Notes under the pieces: model-generated
What the model saw: only the letters and a program-made list of their open reading frames with translations
Databases searched by the model: none
What the model was told of the DNA's origin: nothing
In this document: positions 19,187 through 26,808 of the stretch, piece by piece
How the letters are laid out: every line of letters starts with the position of its first letter
Position numbering within the stretch: position 1 is the stretch's first letter
Assembly (NCBI GenBank): GCA_902538705.1
Contig: CACBGD010000003.1
Coordinates: 25,554-89,553, forward strand
Direction: 5' to 3'
Source: an uncultured SAR86 cluster bacterium
GTDB lineage: Bacteria > Pseudomonadota > Gammaproteobacteria > Magnimaribacterales > D2472
DNA length: 64,000 nucleotides
Program-made: the position numbers and the translations under genes

Positions 19187-20325
19187 TGAAGTTAATCTTA
19201 AACGAAGAACAAAACTATCTTAAAGAGACTGCGCTTGGTTTTGTGTCTGAAAAAACTCCTGTCTCTCATTTAAGGCATCTAAGAGATTCAGATGATCAGC
19301 TCTGTTGGGATAAGGACATATGGAGTGAGATGGTTAAGCTTGGGTGGTCAGGAATTTTGATTCCAGAAGAGTATGGAGGTTCAAATTTCGGATTGACTGG
19401 TATGAGTGTAATTCTTCAAGAATGTGGAAAAACTCTCACACCCTCCCCATTGTTTGCCTCAGGAGTTTTAGGCGCAACAGCATTAACAAAATTTGGATCA
19501 GAGGAACAAAAACAAAAATACTTGTCAAAAATAGCATCTGGTGAGTTAACTACTGCTCTAGCAATAGATGAAAATAGTCACCACAATCCAAATATTTGCG
19601 AATTAAAAGCAATTAAAGATGGTTCGCAATATGTTCTTTCCGGTAAAAAAATATTTGTTGTAGATGGTGCTAGTGCAGATATTATCATTGTTGTAGCAAG
19701 AACTTCTGGTGAAGATGATGATGTTAGTGGATTGAGTTTGTTTCTGGTTGGATCTGACAATCCCAACTTAAAGAAAGTGAAACTTGATATGGCTGATTCA
19801 AGAAACTATGCAAATATCACTTTTGATAACGTATCTGTTGATGAAAACATGATTTTGGGTGATATCGATATGGGTCTTGAGCCGATAAATGAGATTTTAG
19901 ATGTTGCAAGAATTGCTCTTTCTGCTGAAATGTTAGGTTCTTGCGAAAAAGCATTTGAAATAACAATTGAATACCTTAAAGAGAGAAAGCAATTTGGTGT
20001 TCCAATAGGATCATTTCAAGCACTCCAACATAGAGCAGCTGAAATGTTCTGTGAAATTGAATTAACAAAGTCAGCTGTTATGGCTGCAATGCAAGGAGCA
20101 GAAGAAAATTCAAATGACCTTCAAAGGCTTTCAAGTTTGGCAAAATCAATTGTTGGTGAAACATCTCATCTTGTAAGTAATGAAGCAGTTCAAATGCATG
20201 GCGGTATAGGTGTTACTGATGAATACGACATAGGCTTTTATCTGAAGAGAGTAAGGGTTGCCGAGACAATTTTGGGTAATTCGACTTTCCATCAGGAAAG
20301 ATATGCTAACCTAACAGGGTTTTAA
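19186..20325 (+). CDS. Acyl-CoA dehydrogenase-like subunit lacking the catalytic base
   Basis: A 379-residue acyl-CoA dehydrogenase-fold protein. N-terminal WSGILIPEEYGGSNFGLTGMSVILQECGKTL and the FAD-domain stretch ERKQFGVPIGSFQALQHRAAEM are clear. At the two known positions for the catalytic glutamate it has alanine (LDVARIALSAEM) and a divergent tail (LGNSTFHQER in place of EGTSxIQ). It is therefore probably the partner of the preceding gene, whose stop overlaps this ATG by one base (TAATG). A stand-alone dehydrogenase with another base is possible but less likely. Confidence 0.88.
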   Translation: MKLILNEEQNYLKETALGFVSEKTPVSHLRHLRDSDDQLCWDKDIWSEMVKLGWSGILIPEEYGGSNFGLTGMSVILQECGKTLTPSPLFASGVLGATALTKFGSEEQKQKYLSKIASGELTTALAIDENSHHNPNICELKAIKDGSQYVLSGKKIFVVDGASADIIIVVARTSGEDDDVSGLSLFLVGSDNPNLKKVKLDMADSRNYANITFDNVSVDENMILGDIDMGLEPINEILDVARIALSAEMLGSCEKAFEITIEYLKERKQFGVPIGSFQALQHRAAEMFCEIELTKSAVMAAMQGAEENSNDLQRLSSLAKSIVGETSHLVSNEAVQMHGGIGVTDEYDIGFYLKRVRVAETILGNSTFHQERYANLTGF

Positions 20326-20333
20326 AAGAAAAC

Positions 20334-20346
20334 GGAGGTATCCGTG
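20334..20346 (+). promoter_or_regulatory. Strong ribosome binding site deciding a GTG start
   Basis: GGAGGT at 20334-20339 stands 5 bases (counted from GGAGG) before the GTG at 20344. This is one of the best Shine-Dalgarno sites in the window and supports GTG as the start of the acyltransferase. Confidence 0.8.
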
Positions 20347-21228
20347 AGAACAATAAAATCTTTTTTAATTGGAATAATTACATTTATCAATATAGCTATA
20401 ATCCTATTTATTGGCTTTGGAACATTAACAATATTTAACTCTCCAAGAATAATAATAAAATACCGTCCTTTCAAAAGATCTCTTCACAAGTTTTCAAATC
20501 TAGTTGGGGATCTTACTGTTAAATCTTTAGCAATTTCTATTCAATTCCTTCATCAAAAAAAATGGGAGTTCATAATTGAAGATGAACTATCAATGAATGA
20601 CTGGTATTTAGCAACTTCAAATCATGCATCTTGGGGCGATGTTTTTTGCGTTTTAGCAGCTACTAATTTTAAAGCTCCATTGTTTAAAATATTTATGAAG
20701 AAAGATCTTTGGTGGTTGCCGCCCGTATTTCTTGCAAACGTTACCCTTAATATGCCCTTTGTGAATAGGCACTCAAAAAAAGAACTAGAAAAAAATCCAA
20801 ATTTAAGAAAGCTTGATTACCAAAATACTATTGCATCATGCAAAAGATTTGAAAGACAGCCAACAACTATATTTAGCTTTGCTGAAGGTACCAGAAACAA
20901 TCCGAAAAAACATTCTGAGCAAAATTCTCCATATAAAAACTTACTTGCGCCAAAGATAGGCGGTATTGCATTAGGTCTATCTGCTGTTCCAAAAATCAAT
21001 TATCTATTGGATTTCACAATTATATACAAATCAAAGAAAAGATCCTTTTGGGATTTTTGCATTGGTGATCTATCCGACGTAAAGGTTTTTGTGAAAAAAT
21101 TTAGGATTCCAGAAAGTCTAAAAAGAAGAGACTATCTTAATGATCACTCTTATCGAACCGAGTTTAGGGAATGGTTAGATAATGTTTGGGTTGAAAAAGA
21201 TAAGCTTATAGATTCAGTTAACTTCTAG
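20344..21228 (+). CDS. Lysophospholipid acyltransferase family protein (PlsC-like)
   Basis: Predicted 1-acylglycerol-3-phosphate or related acyltransferase, 294 residues, membrane-bound through an N-terminal hydrophobic segment (residues 6-28). Motif I NHASWGDVF carries the HxxxxD pair; motif III is FAEGTRNNPKKHS. Length and spacing resemble the YihG/AGPAT-like branch rather than short PlsC. The start is GTG at 20344, fixed by a strong GGAGG at 20334-20338. It follows the dehydrogenase pair after 18 bases. The stop lies inside the convergent RraA-like gene. Confidence 0.87.
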   Translation: MRTIKSFLIGIITFINIAIILFIGFGTLTIFNSPRIIIKYRPFKRSLHKFSNLVGDLTVKSLAISIQFLHQKKWEFIIEDELSMNDWYLATSNHASWGDVFCVLAATNFKAPLFKIFMKKDLWWLPPVFLANVTLNMPFVNRHSKKELEKNPNLRKLDYQNTIASCKRFERQPTTIFSFAEGTRNNPKKHSEQNSPYKNLLAPKIGGIALGLSAVPKINYLLDFTIIYKSKKRSFWDFCIGDLSDVKVFVKKFRIPESLKRRDYLNDHSYRTEFREWLDNVWVEKDKLIDSVNF

Positions 21229-21696
21229 GGATTCCTTCGAAACCAGCCATCCATTTTTATCTGCATAGAGCCAAGAGTTTTCACTTAAAATAACACCACC
21301 AAAAATAACATCTTCTCCAAGAAAACCTTTGTCATTTTTTTTAGTCTTAGCTATTGTTGATCCAAGGGCTAGGATTCCTATGTCCATTTCCTTAAGAAGC
21401 TCAACGTCTCTTACATACCCGGCAACAAATATCCCATTCCATTCATTATCAATAGCTTTTTGAGCAATTTCATCTCCAATCATTGCCGCATGAGTAATTA
21501 AATTTGGGTTTATCACTAGCACCTTTCCCTTACCATTAGTGCCAAGTATTTCTTTCACTTTAGAATTATCATCATGACAGGTAACAGTTTTAATTTGTCC
21601 AAAAAAGGAGTCTCTATTTCCAAAAGATTTCATTGATTCAAATCCTTGAAAAACTTTTTTTTGATACTTATCTTTGAGATCTGGAGTTGAAAACAT
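21214..21696 (-). CDS. rraA: RraA-family protein
   Basis: A 160-residue RraA-fold protein. E. coli RraA binds RNase E and inhibits it; other members are 4-hydroxy-4-methyl-2-oxoglutarate or oxaloacetate aldolase/decarboxylases. Here FFGQIKTVTCHDDNSKVKEIL, the glycine-rich GDEIAQKAIDNEWNGIFVAGYVRD and ILALGSTIAKTKK match the family core; GYVRD carries the Arg-Asp pair used by the aldolases. The length is that of RraA (161). Whether it acts on RNase E or on a keto acid cannot be told from sequence alone. Its 3' end overlaps the acyltransferase by 15 bases. Confidence 0.88.
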   Translation of the reverse strand: MFSTPDLKDKYQKKVFQGFESMKSFGNRDSFFGQIKTVTCHDDNSKVKEILGTNGKGKVLVINPNLITHAAMIGDEIAQKAIDNEWNGIFVAGYVRDVELLKEMDIGILALGSTIAKTKKNDKGFLGEDVIFGGVILSENSWLYADKNGWLVSKESLEVN

Positions 21697-21702
21697 TTTT
21701 AA

Positions 21703-21731
21703 ATTATTACTGTTTTATATTTTCCATGCAA
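21703..21731 (-). promoter_or_regulatory. Candidate promoter of the RraA-like gene
   Basis: On the minus strand TTGCAT (21726-21731) and AATAAT (21703-21708) are separated by exactly 17 bases. The -10 box ends 6 bases before the ATG at 21696, so transcription would start at the start codon, as also suggested for nadK and aroC. Confidence 0.45.
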
Positions 21732-21774
21732 ATAAAAAACTGGGTTAAAATAAATTTTAAAAACAGGAAAAAAA

Positions 21775-22929
21775 ATGAAATCACAAATTTGCGAATTATT
21801 AAATATAGAGTTTCCAATGGTTGCTTTTAGTCATTGTAGAGATGTTGTCGCCGCTGTTTCAAAAGCTGGAGGTATGGGAGTTTTGGGAGCTGTAGGACTC
21901 TCTCCAGAAAAGCTTGAGATTGAACTTAATTGGATAGATGAGCATGTTGATGGCAAACCATACGGAGTAGATGTCCTTGTACCTAATTCTTACGTTGGAA
22001 AGGGTGAAAATCTTACTACTGATGATCTAAGAGCCATGATTCCACAAGAACATAGGGAATTTAGAGCTGATGTCTTAGAAAAACATGATATAGAGGCAAA
22101 TGATTTGAGGTCTGATGCAAGCTCTCAAAGAACCGAGCAAAATTCTAACCAAGTCCTTGGAGCTGGTCTAGATGGAGCCAAAGAAGTGCTTGAAGTTGCT
22201 TTTTCACACCCTATAGGCCTTGTTGCAAATGCTCTTGGAGTTCCACCAAAATGGATGCTTGATATGGGCAAAGAACATAATGTTCCTGTTGCTGCGCTAA
22301 TTGGTGCAAAACAGCATGCAGTTAAGCAAGTTGAGGCTGGAGTAGACATTATTGTGGTATCAGGCACAGAGGGAGGCGGTCATTGCGGAAGCGTTTCAAC
22401 AATGGTTCTTGTTCCTGAAGTAAGAAGAGCACTAAAACCTTATGGAGATGTTCCCATTCTTGCCGCTGGAGGAATCTGCACTGGAGAACAAATGGCAGGA
22501 GTTATGGCGATGGGAGCTGATGGAGTGTGGTGTGCATCCGTATTTCTTCCAACAACAGAAGCTGAAACATCTGATAATGTTAAAGAAAAAATGATTGCTG
22601 CTTCATCAAGTCATACGGTTAGATCAAAAAGCAGAACTGGGAAGCATTCTAGACAGTTAAAATCCCCATGGGTTGATGCATGGGAATCAAAAGACGCACC
22701 AGAGCCCCTGCCTATGCCTCTTCAAACTATGGTGAGTGAGCCCGCTCTTAAAAAAGTAGCTGATCAAGCAGCAATTGGTCATGAAGGTGCAAAACAACTT
22801 GAAACCTACTGGGTTGGTCAAGGAATTGGGCTGGTAAATGAAACCTTAAGCGCTGGGCAAACTGTTCAAAAGTTTAAAGAGGAATTCGTTGAGTCTTATG
22901 AAAGAGTTAATAGTTTCTTTTCAGATTAA
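21775..22929 (+). CDS. Nitronate monooxygenase-like FMN oxidoreductase
   Basis: A 384-residue flavoprotein of the 2-nitropropane dioxygenase/nitronate monooxygenase family (TIM barrel, FMN). Typical parts: AVSKAGGMGVLGAVGLSPEKL near the N-terminus, VDIIVVSGTEGGGHCG around residues 190-205, and PILAAGGICTGEQMAGVMAMGADGVWCASVFL, the phosphate-binding part. The longer C-terminal region and the insertion at residues 84-125 mark the NAD(P)H-dependent quinone-reductase-like branch, so the true substrate is open. AGGAA at 21765-21769 is the ribosome site. It stands alone between a divergent and a co-directional gene. Confidence 0.85.
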   Translation: MKSQICELLNIEFPMVAFSHCRDVVAAVSKAGGMGVLGAVGLSPEKLEIELNWIDEHVDGKPYGVDVLVPNSYVGKGENLTTDDLRAMIPQEHREFRADVLEKHDIEANDLRSDASSQRTEQNSNQVLGAGLDGAKEVLEVAFSHPIGLVANALGVPPKWMLDMGKEHNVPVAALIGAKQHAVKQVEAGVDIIVVSGTEGGGHCGSVSTMVLVPEVRRALKPYGDVPILAAGGICTGEQMAGVMAMGADGVWCASVFLPTTEAETSDNVKEKMIAASSSHTVRSKSRTGKHSRQLKSPWVDAWESKDAPEPLPMPLQTMVSEPALKKVADQAAIGHEGAKQLETYWVGQGIGLVNETLSAGQTVQKFKEEFVESYERVNSFFSD

Positions 22930-22950
22930 AAAAATAATTGGTTCAGTTAA

Positions 22951-24891
22951 TTGATAAGCATTAAGAGTATATTTAAATATATATTTTATTTGCTGCTTTT
23001 ATTGTTAATAACTCTTTTGGTTCTTCTTTCTTTCAAACTTTTAAAACCTGTTGAGAAAATAAAAATAAATAGGGCCTTATCAGGTGAAGTTAATACCTTA
23101 AATATAGACGGGCAAGAATTTAGAGACCTGAATAAGAATGGGCAATTAGATAAGTATGAAGATCATAGAAATTTACCAGTTGATCGTACCAATGATCTTT
23201 TAAGAAAAATGACTCTTGAGGAGAAAGTTGGTCAAATGTTTCACCCTCCTTTTATTCTCAAGCCAGATCTATTGATGTTCCTTTATGAAATTGCAATAAG
23301 AGGGAATTCGTCAACGGAATCACAAATAATTTTTGATCATATCACTCATTTCAATCTTTATGGAAATCCTAGTCCAGTTGAGTTAGCAAAGAAGATAAAT
23401 TTTCTTCAAAAAACTGCATCTAAATCAAGATTAGGTATCCCAATAACAATCAGCTCAGATCCTATTCATGAAGTTCCAAAAGGTGGAGGTGTGGCATCTT
23501 TTTCTGTTGATGGTTTCTCAAAGTGGCCATCTCAATTAGGATTTGCTGCAACATCAAATCCAAAAATAATCAGAGAATTCGCAGAAATTGTTAGGGAGGA
23601 GTACTTAGCTGTAGGTATAAGAACAGCTTTACATCCAATGTCAGATCTAGCTACCGAACCAAGATGGGCTAGAAACTTTGGTACCTTTGGATCAAATGCT
23701 GAGATGTCTTCAAAAATGACCATCGAATACATGAATGGCTTTCAACAGAACTACATAAGCAATAAAAGCGTTTTGACAATGGTGAAACATTTTCCTGGGG
23801 GCGGACCACAAGAAAATGGACTTGATCCGCATCTTTTTAGTGGAAGAAACCAAATTTATCCTGGTAATAATTTTGAATATCACTTATCGCCCTTCCGTGA
23901 GGCAATAAAGAATAATCTTAAAGTTATTATGCCTTATTATGGTATTCCTGTTGGTCAAACAGATGAAGATGTTGCTATGGCTTTCAATAGTTATATTCTC
24001 AAAGATCTTCTTAGGGAAGAGCTAAACTTTGATGGAGTGATTTGTTCTGATTGGGGCATTATTACTGGAAGACATTGGGGAGTTGATGAGCTTTCAATTG
24101 AACAAAGGTATGAAAAGTCCATTAAAGCTGGAATCGATCAATACGGAGGTGAAAAGGATACAGACTATTTAATAGATCTCGTAAAAAATGGTCAAATTAC
24201 AGAAGTCAGAATTGATGAATCTGTAAGAAGAATTCTTTTAAATAAATTTGAATTAGGTCTTTTTGATAACCCTTATGTAAATGAGGAGCTTGTTCAGTAT
24301 AAAGTCAATACACAAGATAATATCGAAGCGGGCTTAGAGGCCCAGAGAAAATCGATAGTTCTACTAAAAAATAATGGAATATTGCCCCTAAAAAAAGGAT
24401 CGAAAATATTTGTCGATGGCCTAAGCAAAGAAGAAGCCAGAGAATTTGGTGAATTAGTAAAGGATCCAGATGATGCCGATGCAGTCATTATGTATATTCA
24501 TACTGTATTCAATGGGAATCAAGAATCTGGATTAAATAGAGCTTTTGATAACTTTCTTAGTAAATTGTTCCCGAATGGAGACTTAAATTTTAATAAAGAA
24601 ATAAATAAAAAAATTGAAGCCTACTCAAATGAAAAACAGCTAATTGTAGTTGTAGATCTCAATAGACCGGCTATTCTTAAAAGTATCAAGAAAAGCTCAT
24701 CAGGTCTAATTGGGACTTTTGGTGTTCAAGATCAGATAATTTTTGAGGGACTGTTTGGAAAATTTAATCCATCAGGTAAATTACCTTTTGAAATTCCGTC
24801 CTCAATGGAATCAGTACTTAATCAAAAGGAAGACTTACCAGATGACTCTGCAAACCCAACTTATGAATTTGGGTATGGGATTTCTTATTAA
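22951..24891 (+). CDS. Membrane-anchored glycoside hydrolase family 3 (beta-glucosidase-like)
   Basis: A 646-residue GH3 enzyme. Residues 8-30 are a hydrophobic anchor. A calcium-loop-like stretch DLNKNGQLDKYED (59-71) precedes the catalytic domain, as in many GH3 proteins. KHFPGGG (279-285) binds substrate; the nucleophile is D367 in VICSDWG. The C-terminal alpha/beta sandwich begins after about residue 430 and the protein ends YEFGYGISY, a typical GH3 close. Likely a periplasmic exo-acting beta-glycosidase; specificity unknown. The start is TTG at 22951, the only start codon that keeps the anchor. The end overlaps the convergent msr gene by 4 bases. Confidence 0.9.
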   Translation: MISIKSIFKYIFYLLLLLLITLLVLLSFKLLKPVEKIKINRALSGEVNTLNIDGQEFRDLNKNGQLDKYEDHRNLPVDRTNDLLRKMTLEEKVGQMFHPPFILKPDLLMFLYEIAIRGNSSTESQIIFDHITHFNLYGNPSPVELAKKINFLQKTASKSRLGIPITISSDPIHEVPKGGGVASFSVDGFSKWPSQLGFAATSNPKIIREFAEIVREEYLAVGIRTALHPMSDLATEPRWARNFGTFGSNAEMSSKMTIEYMNGFQQNYISNKSVLTMVKHFPGGGPQENGLDPHLFSGRNQIYPGNNFEYHLSPFREAIKNNLKVIMPYYGIPVGQTDEDVAMAFNSYILKDLLREELNFDGVICSDWGIITGRHWGVDELSIEQRYEKSIKAGIDQYGGEKDTDYLIDLVKNGQITEVRIDESVRRILLNKFELGLFDNPYVNEELVQYKVNTQDNIEAGLEAQRKSIVLLKNNGILPLKKGSKIFVDGLSKEEAREFGELVKDPDDADAVIMYIHTVFNGNQESGLNRAFDNFLSKLFPNGDLNFNKEINKKIEAYSNEKQLIVVVDLNRPAILKSIKKSSSGLIGTFGVQDQIIFEGLFGKFNPSGKLPFEIPSSMESVLNQKEDLPDDSANPTYEFGYGISY

Positions 24892-26147
24892 ATAGAACCT
24901 TTTCTAGGAATAAACTCTAATACGGTTGCATTTATACAATATCTTGGCAATCCATTTGGGCCATCATCAAAAACATGACCTAGATGAATATCGGAAGATA
25001 CAGATCGAATTTCAGTTCTTTGCATGCCATAACTATTATCAGGTTTTTCATAAACTGAGCCCTCTACTGGTCTTGTAAATGAGAGCCATCCTGATCTTGA
25101 TACAAATCGATCTCTAGTATCAAATAGAGGCTCTCCACTTAGCTTATCTATAAATATGCCATCAGGAGTATTTTTAAAGATTTCATATTCCTTACAAAAT
25201 CTTGCATCAGTCCCATTATTAAATGCAACATCATATGCTTCTGTGTCTCCTAATTTAAATTTTCCAAGCATCAAATAGAAATTTTTTTGATCAATATAGC
25301 CTTGATGTGAAAAAACCTCTTTACCGTCTTCTAAGAAAATTACAGATGGAGTTGCCCAAGTAGGAGCATTAATTTCTAGGTCATGCAATTGATCGGATGT
25401 TCTATAAGACATCTGAATGCTTCCTTTGTATTCATTAGTTACATCAAGCTTTAGTTTCTCGCAATAGGGACAATAATTTTGCGAATCCAGGATCAATATT
25501 TGCTTCCCGATAAGCAAATCTTGATTGTCTAAAATATCTTTTTCTTTTTCATTGAATACAATGCCAGTTGATAAGTCTGGGCAATAACCATTAGGATTTT
25601 TCTTTAAATAATCCTGATGATAGTTTTCAGCTAAATAAAAGTTGTCTAATGGCTCTATAAGGGTGACTACTTTCCCATAACCCGCTTCAAAAAGAAGAGA
25701 TTGATACTCATTCAAAATATCTTCAGCAAGTTTTCTTTGAGTTTCATTCGAGAATAGGATCACTGATCTATACTGAGTTCCAATATCATTTCCTTGTCTA
25801 TTAAGTTGTGTTGGATCATGAGTTTCAAAGAAATGTTTTAGAATTTCATCAAGTGAAATTGCATTACTGTTAAAGGTTACTTTTACCACCTCTGCAAAAT
25901 TATTTTCATTATATTTGTTCTTAAGCTGGATGATAGATCTATAATTTGGACTTACTCCATACCCGTTCGCATAACCTGAAACTGCTTCAATAACTCCATC
26001 AAGGTATTCATATCCCTTTTCAGCGCCCCAAAAACAACCTGACCCGAGATGAATGGTTTGAATATGATTAGTTTTATTTGCATATACAAAAGAATTTGCA
26101 AATAGGATAAGTGAAAAAAATGTAATTAATCTAAGTTTCAGTTTCAT
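24888..26147 (-). CDS. msrAB: Exported three-domain methionine sulfoxide reductase (MsrA, thioredoxin-like, MsrB)
   Basis: Repairs oxidised methionine in exported proteins. After a signal peptide (residues 1-23) comes MsrA with catalytic C38 in GCFWGAEK and ENYHQDYLKKNP; a thioredoxin-like domain at about 205-296 with redox CPYC (226-229) and a cis-proline segment ATPSVIFLEDG; then MsrB at about 315-419 with catalytic C404 in RYCINATVLEFIP. The MsrB part lacks the usual CxxC zinc pairs (SGEPLFDTRDRF). Neisserial PilB has the order thioredoxin-MsrA-MsrB, so the central thioredoxin here is unusual. The start overlaps the GST gene by 17 bases. Confidence 0.92.
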   Translation of the reverse strand: MKLKLRLITFFSLILFANSFVYANKTNHIQTIHLGSGCFWGAEKGYEYLDGVIEAVSGYANGYGVSPNYRSIIQLKNKYNENNFAEVVKVTFNSNAISLDEILKHFFETHDPTQLNRQGNDIGTQYRSVILFSNETQRKLAEDILNEYQSLLFEAGYGKVVTLIEPLDNFYLAENYHQDYLKKNPNGYCPDLSTGIVFNEKEKDILDNQDLLIGKQILILDSQNYCPYCEKLKLDVTNEYKGSIQMSYRTSDQLHDLEINAPTWATPSVIFLEDGKEVFSHQGYIDQKNFYLMLGKFKLGDTEAYDVAFNNGTDARFCKEYEIFKNTPDGIFIDKLSGEPLFDTRDRFVSRSGWLSFTRPVEGSVYEKPDNSYGMQRTEIRSVSSDIHLGHVFDDGPNGLPRYCINATVLEFIPRKGSI

Positions 26148-26754
26148 ATTTAAAGCCTTTGCTTCTTATAAAAGCAGGTCTAGAGAACAGATTATCTGTC
26201 CATCGCTTAATATTTGGCTTAAATGCTTGCTCTATTCCTAAAGCTTCAGCAAGGTTGATTGCATAACTGACACATATATCAGCCAAGGTAAAACGGTTTG
26301 AACACAGATACTCCTTGTTATCTAGGGTTTTTTCTAAAAGTTTCAACCTTGAAACAAACCATCTGCTATATCCCTCTACTGCAGCATCAGCAACGCCTGG
26401 CTCTTGGAGTTTATATCTTAGAACAACAGTTTGTGGAAATGTCAGAGTCGCATCAGAATGAAATAGCCAATTTAAGTAATTTGGGTAATCATCTTCGTCG
26501 GGCATAACTTGAAGATCGCTTGGACCATATTTTTCTACTAAGTACTGAGAAATTGCAACAGATTCAGTCATTTTTACAGATCCATCAACCATGAATGGAA
26601 CAGTACCTAGCATGTTGGTTTCTAGATATTCTTTCATAAAAACTCTTGGTGGAAATGGCATCATTATCAACTCATAATCTAACCCCATTTCTTCTGCTGT
26701 CCAAATTGGTCTAACTCCTCTTGAATTCTCACAGCTATAAATCTTTATTGCCAT
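26131..26754 (-). CDS. Glutathione S-transferase family protein
   Basis: A 207-residue cytoplasmic GST. The N-terminal thioredoxin-like domain (1-78) has SRGVRPIWTAEEMGLDYEL and the glutathione-binding GTVPFMVDGSVKMTESVAISQYL with cis-proline P53 and the E-S pair. The C-terminal helical domain includes LCSNRFTLADICVSYAINLAEAL, the conserved N-capping region. The substrate is unknown. Its end overlaps msrAB, suggesting a redox or detoxification unit. It is divergent from the carboxylase operon with 54 bases between. Confidence 0.88.
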   Translation of the reverse strand: MAIKIYSCENSRGVRPIWTAEEMGLDYELIMMPFPPRVFMKEYLETNMLGTVPFMVDGSVKMTESVAISQYLVEKYGPSDLQVMPDEDDYPNYLNWLFHSDATLTFPQTVVLRYKLQEPGVADAAVEGYSRWFVSRLKLLEKTLDNKEYLCSNRFTLADICVSYAINLAEALGIEQAFKPNIKRWTDNLFSRPAFIRSKGFKYETET

Positions 26755-26783
26755 CTTAATTTCCTTATTTTTACTATTGTTAA

Positions 26784-26789
26784 TATAAT
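26784..26789 (+). promoter_or_regulatory. Candidate -10 box of the acyl-CoA carboxylase operon
   Basis: Perfect TATAAT in the 54-base divergent spacer, 19 bases before the carboxyltransferase ATG. The -35 match (TTCCTT at 26761-26766, 17 bases away) is poor, so an activator may be needed. No Shine-Dalgarno site is visible before this ATG. Confidence 0.4.
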
Positions 26790-26808
26790 ATCATCTCAAA
26801 ATTGCATT

